DNA of 50,093 bases from Betaproteobacteria bacterium (GCA_009693435.1 SHXF01000022.1:1-50093); one strand, 5' to 3'. Counted from the first letter of the stretch, positions 29,738 to 38,693 are shown. A program made the numbers and translations. The notes: a model not told the origin generated them from the letters alone.

Positions 29738-30955
29738 ATGGAAATCAGTGAAATCAGCGCTTCGCAATTCCGTCTGGACAGCGGCGGGTCATCGGTATCG
29801 ATCGAACAGCTGATCGGCCGCGCGCTGCCGGCGGGACAGCCCGGGCAGTTTGCCGAACTCGAGCTCTACTACCAGGCGCTCAACAACTTTTTCCGCACCT
29901 TCGATATCAGGAGCGACGATCGCATGGTGATCCTGGCGGACCGGCTGCTCGACAACCGCGTGATCGCGGCCATCTCCGGGCTGGCGCTGTCGCGCGGCGT
30001 GCGGCCTGTCGTGGTCAGCATGCCAAATTCGCAGATCCTGGCGATCCCGGACGATGTGAAGCCGATTCTTGAGAAGGCCACGTTCGTCGTCTCCACTTGG
30101 TATTGCTCGGTGATGGATCCGTACTGCGTGGCACTGCGCCGCGACCGCGGCCAGCGCTGGGTGAAGATCACGTTCTTTCGCAACCTCGATCTGCTGCACG
30201 CGCCGCACGCGCGCTTCCCGGTCGATCTGATCAGCGAAATCATCCGCGCCACCGCGGCGCGACTGCCGCGCGACCGCGCCTTCAACATGCAGTTCACCGA
30301 CAAGCGCGGCAGCGATCTTTCGATCGGGCTCACCCCGCGCATGAACGACGGCAATCTCAACACCAACCGCTGGCGCGGCCAACTGCTGGCGAACGAGCCC
30401 GGCGCGTACGTCCACTACATCCCCACCCACGGCCCCAATCTGTACGAGCGCGGACCCAGCGTCGATTCGCCCGATCAGGTGGTGCCGGTCAACGGCACCA
30501 TCTACCCGCAATGGGCGATCGGCTTCGAGCGCCCGTTCCTGGAACCGATAGGGGTGCGCTTCGCCGATGACCGGGTGGTGGAGGTGACCGGCCATTCGGA
30601 GGAGGCCGCCATACTGCGCAACATGCTGATCGGCTCGCAGCTGATCGAACTGGGCTGCGGCTTCAATCCGAAATGGCCGCGCCACCTGGTCTATCCCGCA
30701 GGCTCGAATTCACCGGGCGCCCTGCACTTTGGCGTCGACATGGTGAAAGAGTCCGAGTACGTGAAGAAGATGATGCCGGCCTGGGAGGAGCCGCCCACCC
30801 ACATGGACCTGATCAGCTTCGACTGCAGCGTGCGCGCCGGCGATCGGCCGGTGGTAACCGACGGCTTCCTGGAGGCATTGCGCGACCCGCAGGTGGTGGA
30901 ACTGGCAAAGCGCTACGGCGATCCGCTGGAACTGCTGGAGAACTGGCCGGCTTGA
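29738..30955 (+). CDS. M29 aminopeptidase/NicX-like protein
   Basis: This 405-residue protein shows an N-terminal Rossmann-like part (DDRMVILADRLLDNRVIAAI) and a C-terminal part with HSEEAAILRNMLIG, IELGCGFNPKWPRHLVYPAG and GALHFGVDM. The latter recalls the metal-binding end of M29 thermophilic aminopeptidases and of 2,5-dihydroxypyridine 5,6-dioxygenase (NicX), which share a fold. I cannot tell which activity applies. No signal peptide is seen. AAGGAGAAGG precedes the start ATG 29738. It appears to form an operon with the cyclodeaminase-like gene, which starts at or just after its stop codon, and with the Bug gene. Confidence 0.5.
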   Translation: MEISEISASQFRLDSGGSSVSIEQLIGRALPAGQPGQFAELELYYQALNNFFRTFDIRSDDRMVILADRLLDNRVIAAISGLALSRGVRPVVVSMPNSQILAIPDDVKPILEKATFVVSTWYCSVMDPYCVALRRDRGQRWVKITFFRNLDLLHAPHARFPVDLISEIIRATAARLPRDRAFNMQFTDKRGSDLSIGLTPRMNDGNLNTNRWRGQLLANEPGAYVHYIPTHGPNLYERGPSVDSPDQVVPVNGTIYPQWAIGFERPFLEPIGVRFADDRVVEVTGHSEEAAILRNMLIGSQLIELGCGFNPKWPRHLVYPAGSNSPGALHFGVDMVKESEYVKKMMPAWEEPPTHMDLISFDCSVRAGDRPVVTDGFLEALRDPQVVELAKRYGDPLELLENWPA

Positions 30956-30963
30956 GGCGCGAC

Positions 30964-31962
30964 GTGGCGCTGTTCCTCGGGCCGCAGCACATCGAGCGGC
31001 TGTTCGCCGAAGGCCATGTCGCCATGGCCGACGTGGTGGGCGCGGTCGAGTCCTCGTTTCGCGAGCAGGGAGAACACCAGCTTGGCATCCTGCCGCGCCA
31101 GGTGCTGGCGGCGGACGGGGCATCGACGTCCACCCGCGTTAAATCGCTGAAGCTGAGCGCTTCCTATCTGCGCGACTCAGGCCTGGTAGGGGCTTCCATT
31201 TACACCGCCCACTTCCGGCCCGGCGGACTGGAGATGTGGTTCACCCTGTTCTCAGGCGAAACGGGCGAAATGCTGGCGGTGCTGAACGGTACCAGCCTCA
31301 GCCTGTGGAAGACCGGGGCTACCGCCGCGGTCGCGGCAAAGCATCTCGCGCGCAGCGACGCGAGCCGGGTGGCCCTGATCGGTACCGGGCGCTACGCGGT
31401 GTATCAGTTGCTGGGTCTCGCGGCGGTGCGTCGCATCGACAGGGTTGACTGCTACAGCCGCCGCCCGGAGGCGGTGCAGCGCTTCATCACCCGGATGCAG
31501 CCACTCTTGCCCTCTGTTGCCCTGCACGCCGCGCACTCCGCGCGCGCGGCCGTGGCCGATGCAGACATCGCCGTCACCATCACCACCTCGGCCGAGCCGG
31601 TGCTGGAAGGCGCATGGCTGCGCCCCGGCCAGCATCTCAACGTGATGGGGGCGCATGACCCGCAAGCGCGTGAAATCGACAGCACCGCGGTGCAGCGCTC
31701 GCGGCTGGTGGTCGATTCCATCGATCAGGCGCTGAACGAAAAGGGCGAACTGCTCATGCCGCTGGCAGAGAAGGCGATAGTGCGCGCGCACCTGCTGGGA
31801 GAACTGGGCGACGTGGTCACCGGGAATTTGCAGGCACGGCGCTCCGATGGCGATATCACGGCGTTCCTCTCCGGCGGCACGGCGCTCGAATACGTGCACT
31901 TCTGCGCGTTGTTGCGCGAGCGCGCGCTGGCAGCCGGTATCGGGCAGCCACTGGAGATTTAA
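30964..31962 (+). CDS. ornithine cyclodeaminase/mu-crystallin family protein
   Basis: This 332-residue protein has the OCD/CRYM pattern: LPRQVLAADGASTSTRVKSL, then LEMWFTLFSGETGEMLAVLN with GTSLSLWKTGATAAVAAKHL (the dimerisation domain and arginine/lysine contacts). The Rossmann motif ALIGTGRYAVYQLLGLAAV is at about residue 137, followed by HLNVMGAHDPQAREID. It may be a cyclodeaminase or an imine reductase or dehydrogenase of an amino acid. GTG 30964 is used; TTG 30952, which overlaps the previous stop codon, is also possible. The neighbours suggest catabolism of an amino acid or N-heterocycle. Confidence 0.83.
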   Translation: MALFLGPQHIERLFAEGHVAMADVVGAVESSFREQGEHQLGILPRQVLAADGASTSTRVKSLKLSASYLRDSGLVGASIYTAHFRPGGLEMWFTLFSGETGEMLAVLNGTSLSLWKTGATAAVAAKHLARSDASRVALIGTGRYAVYQLLGLAAVRRIDRVDCYSRRPEAVQRFITRMQPLLPSVALHAAHSARAAVADADIAVTITTSAEPVLEGAWLRPGQHLNVMGAHDPQAREIDSTAVQRSRLVVDSIDQALNEKGELLMPLAEKAIVRAHLLGELGDVVTGNLQARRSDGDITAFLSGGTALEYVHFCALLRERALAAGIGQPLEI

Positions 31963-32007
31963 GCGGGCGCGCATTGCGCGGCCGTCGTGTCATCAAAGGG
32001 GAATCTC

Positions 32008-32985
32008 ATGGCAAGCAATAATCTGGCGATGCTGGCGGCAACGTTGCTCGGGTGCGCGGCCGCCATCGGCGGCGGTGCGATGGCGCAGGAATATCCGGCC
32101 AGGCCCATCCGGTTCATCGTGCCGCAACCCCCCGGCGGGCCAACCGATATCGTGGCGCGTCTTATCGGCCAGAAGCTGTCCGAACGGGTCGGTCAGGCGG
32201 TGGTCATCGACAACCGTCCCGGCGCCGGCAGCAACATCGGCACCGACCTCGCCGCCAAATCGCCCGCCGACGGCTACACCCTGGTGTTCGCGACCATTCA
32301 GCACGTGGTCAACCCGTTCCTGTTCAAGTCGCTGCCGTTTGATCCGGTGAAGGACTTCGCGCCGGTAACCCTGGTGAGCAAGGCCCACATCGTGCTCGTG
32401 GTGAACCCCGAGTTGCCGGCGAAATCCCTGCAGGAGCTGATCAATCATGCGCGTTCACGCCCCGGGCAGCTGAATATCGCCTCGGCCGGCAATGGCGGCA
32501 CCAGCCATCTTGCGGCGGAACTGTTCAAGGCGCGGGTGGGCGTCAATCTGGTTCACGTGCCCTACAAAGGCACGCCGCCCGCGCTGAACGACCTGCTGGG
32601 CGGCCGGGCACAGGTGATGTTCGACGGCATCATCACCTCCGAAGCGCACGTGCGCGCCGGCAAGCTGCGCGCGCTGATGATCGCCGGGCCGTCGCGCTCG
32701 CCGCTCCTGCCCGGGGTGCCCAGCGCGACCGAAGCCGGCCTGGCAGGATTCGAAGCGAGCGGGCTCGCCGGCGTTCTGGTTCCGGCGGGTACGCCTCCCG
32801 CGGTGATCGCGAAGCTCAACGCCGAAACCGTCGCGGTGATACGCAACGCGGAGTTGCGCGACAAGCTGGTCAGCTTCGGCCTCGAGCCGGTGGGCAGCAG
32901 CGCCGCGGAATTCGACGCCTACCTGAAGGCGGAATCGGCCAAGTGGTCGAAACTGATCAGCGAGGCGGGGATACGCGCGGATTGA
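32008..32985 (+). CDS. Bug-family (TctC-like) solute-binding protein
   Basis: This 325-residue protein has a signal peptide (NNLAMLAATLLGCAAAIGGG, with cleavage after AMA), IRFIVPQPPGGPTDIVARLI, VVIDNRPGAGSNIGTDLAAK, DGYTLVF, HVPYKGTPPALNDLLGGRA and LAGVLVPAGTPPAVIAKLN. All Bug landmarks are present. The start ATG 32008 has AAAGGGGA upstream. It follows the cyclodeaminase-like gene by 45 nt, so its ligand is probably the substrate of that pathway. No TctA/TctB genes are found. Confidence 0.9.
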   Translation: MASNNLAMLAATLLGCAAAIGGGAMAQEYPARPIRFIVPQPPGGPTDIVARLIGQKLSERVGQAVVIDNRPGAGSNIGTDLAAKSPADGYTLVFATIQHVVNPFLFKSLPFDPVKDFAPVTLVSKAHIVLVVNPELPAKSLQELINHARSRPGQLNIASAGNGGTSHLAAELFKARVGVNLVHVPYKGTPPALNDLLGGRAQVMFDGIITSEAHVRAGKLRALMIAGPSRSPLLPGVPSATEAGLAGFEASGLAGVLVPAGTPPAVIAKLNAETVAVIRNAELRDKLVSFGLEPVGSSAAEFDAYLKAESAKWSKLISEAGIRAD

Positions 32986-33011
32986 GGGCCGGCGCATGGT
33001 GCAACAACTAT

Positions 33012-33032
33012 CGTGCGCACGGCGCACGCTGC
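33012..33032. repeat. half copy of the dispersed palindromic repeat
   Basis: CGTGCGCACGGCGCACGCTGC matches the right arm of the 29619-29672 repeat at 19 of 21 bases. The partner arm is not present here. Confidence 0.6.
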
Positions 33033-33072
33033 TTTTGAGGACTACGCTTCAGGGCGCCGGGTACACAAAGCA

Positions 33073-33111
33073 GGAGCACAACGCGGGAGCACAACGCGGG
33101 AGCACAACGGG
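33073..33111. repeat. 13-bp tandem repeat, three copies
   Basis: GGAGCACAACGCG is repeated at 33073-33085 and 33086-33098, with a third copy ending GGG (33099-33111). It lies in the 249-bp spacer between two convergent genes, where no coding frame is supported. Confidence 0.88.
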
Positions 33112-33234
33112 CACCCTTGACGTAAGTCAAGCTGCGAAGCGCAGTTCGATGCGAACCTTCCTATCAGCGGCCTGCTTGCCGAATTCCACGGCGAGTGGCA
33201 AGGGCAGGCAGAAAGCAACGGCAACGCCGCGTGA

Positions 33235-34305
33235 TCAATGCCTGACAGCGTAGAACGACAGCACGCCGCTGCGAATGTCCAGCGGCTCCACGCGCGCAAA
33301 ACCGGCCTCGCGCAGCAGCGCTCCGATGTGCTCGGGCCCCATGCAGGTTCCCAGGCCCGGCCCGCCCTGGGCAAGCGACTGGGTCATGCAGTGGAACACG
33401 CTGAAGCCGTAGTACATGGTGCCGATCGCGTTGCTATTGCCTTCCACCGTGTCTGCGGCCTTGGGTTCGATCACCATAAATACGCCGTCGGGTTTGAGGC
33501 GCGCGCGGATCTGGCGCAGCGTCGCGAGCGGCGCGGCCAGGTCGTGGATGCAGTCGCACGCCGTGATGAAGTCGAACTGCTCGCCAGGCGCGAAATCGGC
33601 GAGCGACTGGGCGAGGAAGCGCACGCGCGGCCCCAGCGATGCGGCATCGGCTGCCGCTTGCGCGTGGCGTATCGACTCCTCGCTGCGATCGATCCCGGTC
33701 ACGCTCGCCTGCGGAAAGGCACGCGCCAGCGACAGCACCACCGCACCCGCGCCGCAGCCGAAGTCGAGCACGCTGCCGCCTGATTGCAGGCGCGCCGTGA
33801 CCTCCGGCAACGACTTCATCCAGTGGCTGGCGAAACGCTGCTCGTACTGGCCGCGGTTCAGCAGGTCGAGCGCCTCTATGCCGTCCTTGCCATAGTCTTC
33901 GAAGGGCACGCCGCCACCGGTGCGGAAGGCCTCGGCCACGCGCGGCGCAACCCGCATCAGCACCGGCACCATGCAGAACAGCCCGCCCATGAAATGATCG
34001 GATTCGTCCGAGGCCACCATGTAGGCATGCTCATCGGGCAGGGTATAGGTGTCCGCCGCGTGGTCGTGGTCGAGGTAACCCGCGCTCGCCATGCCCTTCA
34101 GCCATTCCTCGACGTAGCGCGATTGCAGCCCCGTCGCCGCCACCAGTTGCGAAAGCGCAAGCGGCCCCTTGCCCGCCATGGCGCGAAACAGCCCGGTCTT
34201 GACGCCGACGTAACCTAACCCCGCGCTCATGGCGCCCGCCATGTCGCCGAAAACCTTGTTGGTGAATGCCCTGACTTTTTCCTTGTCCATTCTTTCCTTG
34301 TCCAT
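33235..34305 (-). CDS. SAM-dependent methyltransferase with N-terminal winged helix
   Basis: This 356-residue protein has an N-terminal winged-helix part (LSQLVAATGLQSRYVEEWLK) and a class I methyltransferase domain with SVLDFGCGAGAVVLSLARAF (motif I) and FDFITACDCIHDLAAPLATL. It resembles the Rv2258c group, whose substrate is unknown. The first codons are duplicated (MDKER MDKEK), giving two possible starts, 34305 and 34290. AGGAGG upstream of the first favours 34305. It is divergent from gshB across an AT-rich spacer. Confidence 0.85.
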   Translation of the reverse strand: MDKERMDKEKVRAFTNKVFGDMAGAMSAGLGYVGVKTGLFRAMAGKGPLALSQLVAATGLQSRYVEEWLKGMASAGYLDHDHAADTYTLPDEHAYMVASDESDHFMGGLFCMVPVLMRVAPRVAEAFRTGGGVPFEDYGKDGIEALDLLNRGQYEQRFASHWMKSLPEVTARLQSGGSVLDFGCGAGAVVLSLARAFPQASVTGIDRSEESIRHAQAAADAASLGPRVRFLAQSLADFAPGEQFDFITACDCIHDLAAPLATLRQIRARLKPDGVFMVIEPKAADTVEGNSNAIGTMYYGFSVFHCMTQSLAQGGPGLGTCMGPEHIGALLREAGFARVEPLDIRSGVLSFYAVRH

Positions 34306-34715
34306 GAATGCCGCCTCCTGGAATCTTGCAGCAAACAGTGTAGCCGCAGTGTCGCGGAGCGCGTCAACAGCGGGAGCGCGTCAACAGCGCCAAATCCGCG
34401 GTCGCGGCATGCGCACCGATGAAAAAGCGGGTCTCGTAATATATATTATTAAATATGACAAATGGCTGTTAATTAGCGAAATAAAGCCATCTTGTCCATC
34501 GAAAGTTTTAAAATATCACGATGGTCACGGCTCGACGGAACACCGCCCGCCAGCCCTGTTTGCCTTGCGACGGCTGACCCGCACAGCGCGGGGGATGGAG
34601 TAAAATTTGCAGCCCGCCATGAATACAGCGCTTTTTGCCCCGGCAGACGCTCCATTTCCCCATCCGAACCCGAGAAAGAGGCGCGCGAGACGCAGCTCTG
34701 GTCGCACCCGCACCC
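34306..34715. promoter_or_regulatory. AT-rich divergent spacer upstream of gshB
   Basis: It contains a direct duplication of GCGCGTCAACAGCG (near 34357-34390) and an AT-rich core around 34433-34480 (GTAATATATATTATTAAATATG) that stands out from the GC-rich surroundings. It probably holds the promoters of the methyltransferase gene and of the gshB operon. No supported gene. Confidence 0.45.
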
Positions 34716-35657
34716 ATGAAAATCGCCTTCGTCGTCGATCCACTCGAGTCCTTCAAGATCTACAAGGACAGCACTTACGCCATGATGGTCGAGGCGGCGA
34801 AGCGCGGCCACGCGCTGCACGTCATGACGCAGGAAGGGCTGATGTGGAAGGGCGGACGCGTCCTCGGCGAGCACCAGCCATTGAAGCTGACCGGGAAGAA
34901 GGGCCATGCCTGGTACCGCCTCGGCCCGGTCGAGGAGGCGCCGCTTGCAGACTTTGATGCGGTGCTGATGCGCAAGGATCCGCCGTTCGACGCCGAGTAC
35001 GTCGCCAGCACCTGGCTGCTCGAGCAGGCGCAGCGCGACGGCGCCAGGGTATTCAATGATCCGCGCGCGGTGCGCGATCACAGCGAGAAGCTCGCCATCG
35101 CCCAGTTTCCGCAATTCACCGCGCCGACTCTGGTAACGCGGCTACCGCATCAGGTGCAGGCGTTCATCGACATGCATGCCGACGTGGTGCTGAAACCGCT
35201 CGACGGCATGGGCGGACACTCCATCTTCCGCGTCACCGATCGCGATCCGAACCGCAACGTGATCATCGAAATGCTGTCGCAGCAGGGCTCGCGCACCATC
35301 ATGGCCCAGCGTTACATTCCCGAGATCCGCGAAGGCGACAAACGGGTGCTGTTGATCGACGGCAAGCCGGTGCCGCACTCCCTTGCGCGCATCCCCAAGG
35401 CGGGAGAGTCGCGCGGCAATCTCGCCGCCGGCGGCACCGGCGTGGCGCGGCCGCTGTCGGCACGCGACCTGGAGATTGCCGCTGCGCTCGGCCCGGAACT
35501 GGCACGCCGCGGCCTGATGCTGGTCGGCCTGGACGTGATCGGCGACTATCTCACCGAGGTCAACTGCACCAGTCCCACCTGCTTTCAGGAAATCACCGAG
35601 CAGACGGGCTTCAACGTGGCCGCCATGTTCATCGATGCGCTGGAGCGCGCTGTATGA
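34716..35657 (+). CDS. gshB: glutathione synthase
   Basis: This 313-residue ATP-grasp enzyme joins gamma-glutamylcysteine and glycine. It starts MKIAFVVDPLESFKIYKDST, the typical GshB N-terminus. MRKDPPFDAEYVASTWLLE, PLDGMGGHSIFRV, RYIPEIREGDKRVLLIDGKP and GLDVIGDYLTEVNCTSPTC follow in order. The length equals that of E. coli GshB (316). ATG 34716 was chosen over an upstream frame because it matches the family start. The EIIA, HPr and enzyme I genes follow on the same strand, a layout conserved in betaproteobacteria. Confidence 0.96.
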   Translation: MKIAFVVDPLESFKIYKDSTYAMMVEAAKRGHALHVMTQEGLMWKGGRVLGEHQPLKLTGKKGHAWYRLGPVEEAPLADFDAVLMRKDPPFDAEYVASTWLLEQAQRDGARVFNDPRAVRDHSEKLAIAQFPQFTAPTLVTRLPHQVQAFIDMHADVVLKPLDGMGGHSIFRVTDRDPNRNVIIEMLSQQGSRTIMAQRYIPEIREGDKRVLLIDGKPVPHSLARIPKAGESRGNLAAGGTGVARPLSARDLEIAAALGPELARRGLMLVGLDVIGDYLTEVNCTSPTCFQEITEQTGFNVAAMFIDALERAV

Positions 35658-35726
35658 AGTTCGGACCCATCCGGCGCGGCGCAGCGGCATGAGGCGCGGC
35701 GGTCCTCGTCCTGCGGGAACGAAGCG

Positions 35727-36122
35727 ATGACGGGCATTCTCATCGTTTCCCACGGCCGTTTCGGCGAAGCGCTAATCCAGTGCGCCAGCCACGTGCTGGG
35801 CAAGCGTCCCGAGCAGGTGCTGCAGTTGGGCGTGTCGGTCAGCGACGACCCCGATGTCATCCTGGCGCAGGCGCGCGATCTCGTCGGTCAGCTCGACAGC
35901 GGCAAGGGCGTGCTGGTGTTCACCGACATGCTGGGCGGCACGCCCTCGAACGTGGCCACCAGACTCCTGAACCCGGGTCGCGTGGAAGTGGTAACGGGCG
36001 CAAATCTGCCGATGCTGATGCGGGCACTGACCTACCGCAATGAACCGCTCGCCACCGTGGTCGAAAAAGCGGTGAGCGGCGGCCGCGAGGGCGTCGTGCA
36101 TATCCTCGAATCGTCGCCCTGA
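35727..36122 (+). CDS. PTS EIIA component, mannose family
   Basis: This 131-residue protein has the phosphorylatable His9 in ILIVSHGRFGEAL and the FTDMLGGTPSNVATRLL motif of mannose-type EIIA. No EIIB/C permease genes are present. In betaproteobacteria this protein with HPr and EI forms an incomplete, probably regulatory phosphorelay. It starts 69 nt after gshB and stops 3 nt before ptsH. Confidence 0.93.
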   Translation: MTGILIVSHGRFGEALIQCASHVLGKRPEQVLQLGVSVSDDPDVILAQARDLVGQLDSGKGVLVFTDMLGGTPSNVATRLLNPGRVEVVTGANLPMLMRALTYRNEPLATVVEKAVSGGREGVVHILESSP

Positions 36123-36125
36123 CCC

Positions 36126-36395
36126 ATGCCTCAGACTGAAATTGAAATCATCAACAGACTCGGGCTGCACGCGCGCGCGTCGGCCAAGCTGACGCAGACC
36201 GCGGGCAGCTTCGCGGCCGACATATGGCTGTCGCGCGACGGGCGCCGCGTCAATGCGAAAAGCATCATGGGCGTGATGATGCTCGCCGCAGGCAAGGGAA
36301 GCCGTATCACGATCGAGACCGAAGGCGCCGACGCGGACGCAGCGCTGGCGGCGCTGACCAGGCTCATCGAAGACAAGTTCGGCGAAGGAGAATAG
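36126..36395 (+). CDS. ptsH: phosphocarrier protein HPr
   Basis: This 89-residue HPr has His15 in NRLGLHARASAKL (phosphorylated by enzyme I) and Ser46 in NAKSIMGVMMLAAG (the site for HPr kinase, where present). It passes phosphate to EIIA. It lies tightly between the EIIA and EI genes in one operon. Confidence 0.95.
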   Translation: MPQTEIEIINRLGLHARASAKLTQTAGSFAADIWLSRDGRRVNAKSIMGVMMLAAGKGSRITIETEGADADAALAALTRLIEDKFGEGE

Positions 36396-36420
36396 GCGTG
36401 CCGCTCGGGGGAAAGCTCGC

Positions 36421-38175
36421 ATGAATGGCGCCGGCACACTGGCCGCCGCCAGCGCCAGCTTCACCCTGCACGGCGCGGGCGTGGCGGGCGGCATCGCCAT
36501 CGGCTATGCGCACCTTACCTCCACCGCGCGCCTGGAAGTGGCGCATTACGAAATCGATCCGGAGGAGGTCGATGCGGAGATAGCGCGCTTCGACGGCGCC
36601 ATCGAGCAGGTGCGCGGCGAGCTGATCGGATTGCAGGCCGTCGTGCCGTCCGGCGCGCCCCAGGAAATGGGCGCGTTCCTCCAGCTCCACCAGATGATCC
36701 TCAACGATTCGACCTTGTCGAAGACACCGCGCGACATCATCCGCGGCCGCCGCTGCAACGCCGAATGGGCGCTGGTGCAGCAGATGGACATCCTGGTGGC
36801 GCAGTTCGACGAGATCGAGGACGCCTACCTGCGCGAACGCAAGCACGACATCATGCAGGTCGTGGAGCGGGTGTTGAAGGCCATGCTCGGCACCGGCCAC
36901 ACACCGGGCGAGCCGACGCACGAGAAGAACGTCATCGTCGTCGCGCACGACCTGTCGCCCGCCGACATGATCCTGTTCAAGCGCCATCAGTTCGCGGGTT
37001 TTGTGACCGACCTGGGCGGCGTCACCTCGCATACCGCCATCGTAGCGCGCAGCCTCGACATTCCCGCCATCGTCGGCCTGCATACCGCGCGGCAGATGAT
37101 CCGCGAAAACGAATTGCTGATCATCGACGGCCGCGAAGGCGTGCTGATCGTCAACCCCGACCAGCAGGTGCTGTCGGAGTACCAGTTGCGCCAGCGGCAG
37201 TTCGGCCTGGAGCGGCAGAAACTGAAGCGGCTGCGCACCACCCGCGCGATCACGCTGGATGGCATCGAAGTGGCGCTGCACGCCAACATCGAGTTGCCGC
37301 AGGATGTGACCGACGTCCACGAATCGGGCGCCAGCGGCATCGGCCTGTTCCGCAGCGAATTCCTGTTCCTCAACCGCACCGACCTGCCGGGCGAGGATGA
37401 ACAGTTCGAAGCCTATCGCCAAGTGGCCGCCGCGATGAACGGCAAGCCGGTCACCATACGCACCCTCGACCTGGGGGCCGACAAGGCCCTGCATGGCACA
37501 GACCGGTCCGGGCCGAATCCGGCGCTGGGATTGCGCGCAATCCGTTTCTGCCTGGCCGAGCCGCAAATGTTCCTCACGCAGTTGCGGGCCATCCTGCGTG
37601 CCTCGCACTACGGCAAGGTCAGGCTGCTCATACCGATGCTCGCCCATGCCCACGAAATCGAGCAGACCTTTTCCGCGATAACCCATGCCCGCGCAACGCT
37701 GGACAGGGATGGTCTGCCCTACGACAAGACCCTTGAGGTGGGCGGCATGATAGAGGTGCCTGCAGCGGCGCTGTCGGTGGGCATGTTCATCGAGCGGCTC
37801 GACTTTCTGTCCATCGGCACCAACGATCTGATCCAGTACACGCTCGCCATCGACCGCACCGATGACGCCGTGGCCCACCTGTATGACCCGCTGCACCCGG
37901 CGGTACTGCAGTTGGTGGCGGGAACGATACGCGCGTGCAATCGCGCCAATACCCGGGTTGCCGTATGTGGAGAAATGGCGGGCGACGTGACCCTGACGCG
38001 CCTGTTGCTCGGCTTTGGCCTGCTCGAGTTTTCCATGCATCCGGCGCAGCTGCTCAGCATCAAACAACAGGTGCTGCACACCAGCTTCGCGGATGTTAAG
38101 CCGCTGTCGCGCCGCATCCTGCGCGCGCCGCATCCGGACAAGGCCCGTCAGCTGCTCGCCAGGCTGAACGGCTGA
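36421..38175 (+). CDS. ptsI: phosphoenolpyruvate-protein phosphotransferase (enzyme I)
   Basis: This is a 584-residue enzyme I with the full domain set: an N-terminal HPr-binding domain, the phospho-His loop GGVTSHTAIVARS (His204), the PEP-binding barrel with GIGLFRSEFLFLNR and RTLDLGADKAL, and the catalytic cysteine in VAVCGEMAGD near residue 518. It takes phosphate from PEP and gives it to HPr. The start ATG 36421 leaves a 12-residue N-terminal extension before SFTLHGAGVAGGIAIGYA. A 22-bp repeat array follows 17 nt after the stop. Confidence 0.95.
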   Translation: MNGAGTLAAASASFTLHGAGVAGGIAIGYAHLTSTARLEVAHYEIDPEEVDAEIARFDGAIEQVRGELIGLQAVVPSGAPQEMGAFLQLHQMILNDSTLSKTPRDIIRGRRCNAEWALVQQMDILVAQFDEIEDAYLRERKHDIMQVVERVLKAMLGTGHTPGEPTHEKNVIVVAHDLSPADMILFKRHQFAGFVTDLGGVTSHTAIVARSLDIPAIVGLHTARQMIRENELLIIDGREGVLIVNPDQQVLSEYQLRQRQFGLERQKLKRLRTTRAITLDGIEVALHANIELPQDVTDVHESGASGIGLFRSEFLFLNRTDLPGEDEQFEAYRQVAAAMNGKPVTIRTLDLGADKALHGTDRSGPNPALGLRAIRFCLAEPQMFLTQLRAILRASHYGKVRLLIPMLAHAHEIEQTFSAITHARATLDRDGLPYDKTLEVGGMIEVPAAALSVGMFIERLDFLSIGTNDLIQYTLAIDRTDDAVAHLYDPLHPAVLQLVAGTIRACNRANTRVAVCGEMAGDVTLTRLLLGFGLLEFSMHPAQLLSIKQQVLHTSFADVKPLSRRILRAPHPDKARQLLARLNG

Positions 38176-38192
38176 CCCGCTGCGATGCGCTG

Positions 38193-38360
38193 GCGCATTT
38201 GTTTCGATGCGCTCGCGCATTTGTTGCGATGTGCTCGCGCATTCGTTGCGAAGCGCGGGCGCATTCGTTGCGAAGCGCGGGCGCATTTGTTGCAATGCGC
38301 TGGCGCATTCGTTGCAATGCGCGCGCGCATCCGTTGCAATGCGCGCGCATTCGTTTCGCG
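38193..38360. repeat. 22-bp tandem array of hairpin-forming units, about 7.5 copies
   Basis: The units begin GCGCATT and alternate with TTGCAATGCGC or close variants, at 22-bp spacing (38193, 38215, 38237, 38259, 38281, 38303, 38325; the seventh is shortened). Within each, GCGCATT and AATGCGC can pair around CGTTGC, so the array could form a row of short hairpins. It lies directly after ptsI. The minus-strand frame through it is open by composition only. Confidence 0.9.
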
Positions 38361-38447
38361 ACAATCCGGTCCGTGCCAAATGCCATTGCAATGTTGACTG
38401 GAATCCGGCGCAAGGCTACATTGGCCTGTACTTGCACAGGTGAAACC

Positions 38448-38693
38448 ATGACCGAGCTCACCGTTACCTTGCCCGATGATGTGGCCCGACAAGCGCAGGC
38501 CGCCGGCCTGTTGCACCAGGACGCGCTTGCCGCGTTGCTGCGCGATGCGATGACCCGGCAGCGAGTCGGGCGGCTGTTCGCGACCATGGATCGGCTTTCC
38601 GCCCTGGATCCAGCGCTCAGCGAGGCGGAAATCGCCGCGGAAATCAAGGCCGCACGCGCCGAGCGGCGCGCTTCGATTGAGAATCGTCGCTGA
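38448..38693 (+). CDS. antitoxin-like protein partnered with a PIN-family toxin
   Basis: This 81-residue protein reads MTELTVTLPDDVARQAQAAG, then LLHQDALAALLRDAMTRQRV, a ribbon-helix-helix-like start, and a charged C-terminal helix (SEAEIAAEIKAARAERRASI). Such proteins precede PIN toxins of the type found next. The gene overlaps the toxin start by 17 nt. It appears intact. Confidence 0.75.
   Translation: MTELTVTLPDDVARQAQAAGLLHQDALAALLRDAMTRQRVGRLFATMDRLSALDPALSEAEIAAEIKAARAERRASIENRR

Noticed and set aside
38193..38360. CRISPR array after ptsI
   Set aside because: The 22-bp units are directly tandem with no spacers.
36364..38391. 675-codon minus-strand frame over ptsI and the repeat array
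   Set aside because: Composition artefact. ptsI on the plus strand has every catalytic motif, and the repeat-derived part only looks like a repeat protein.
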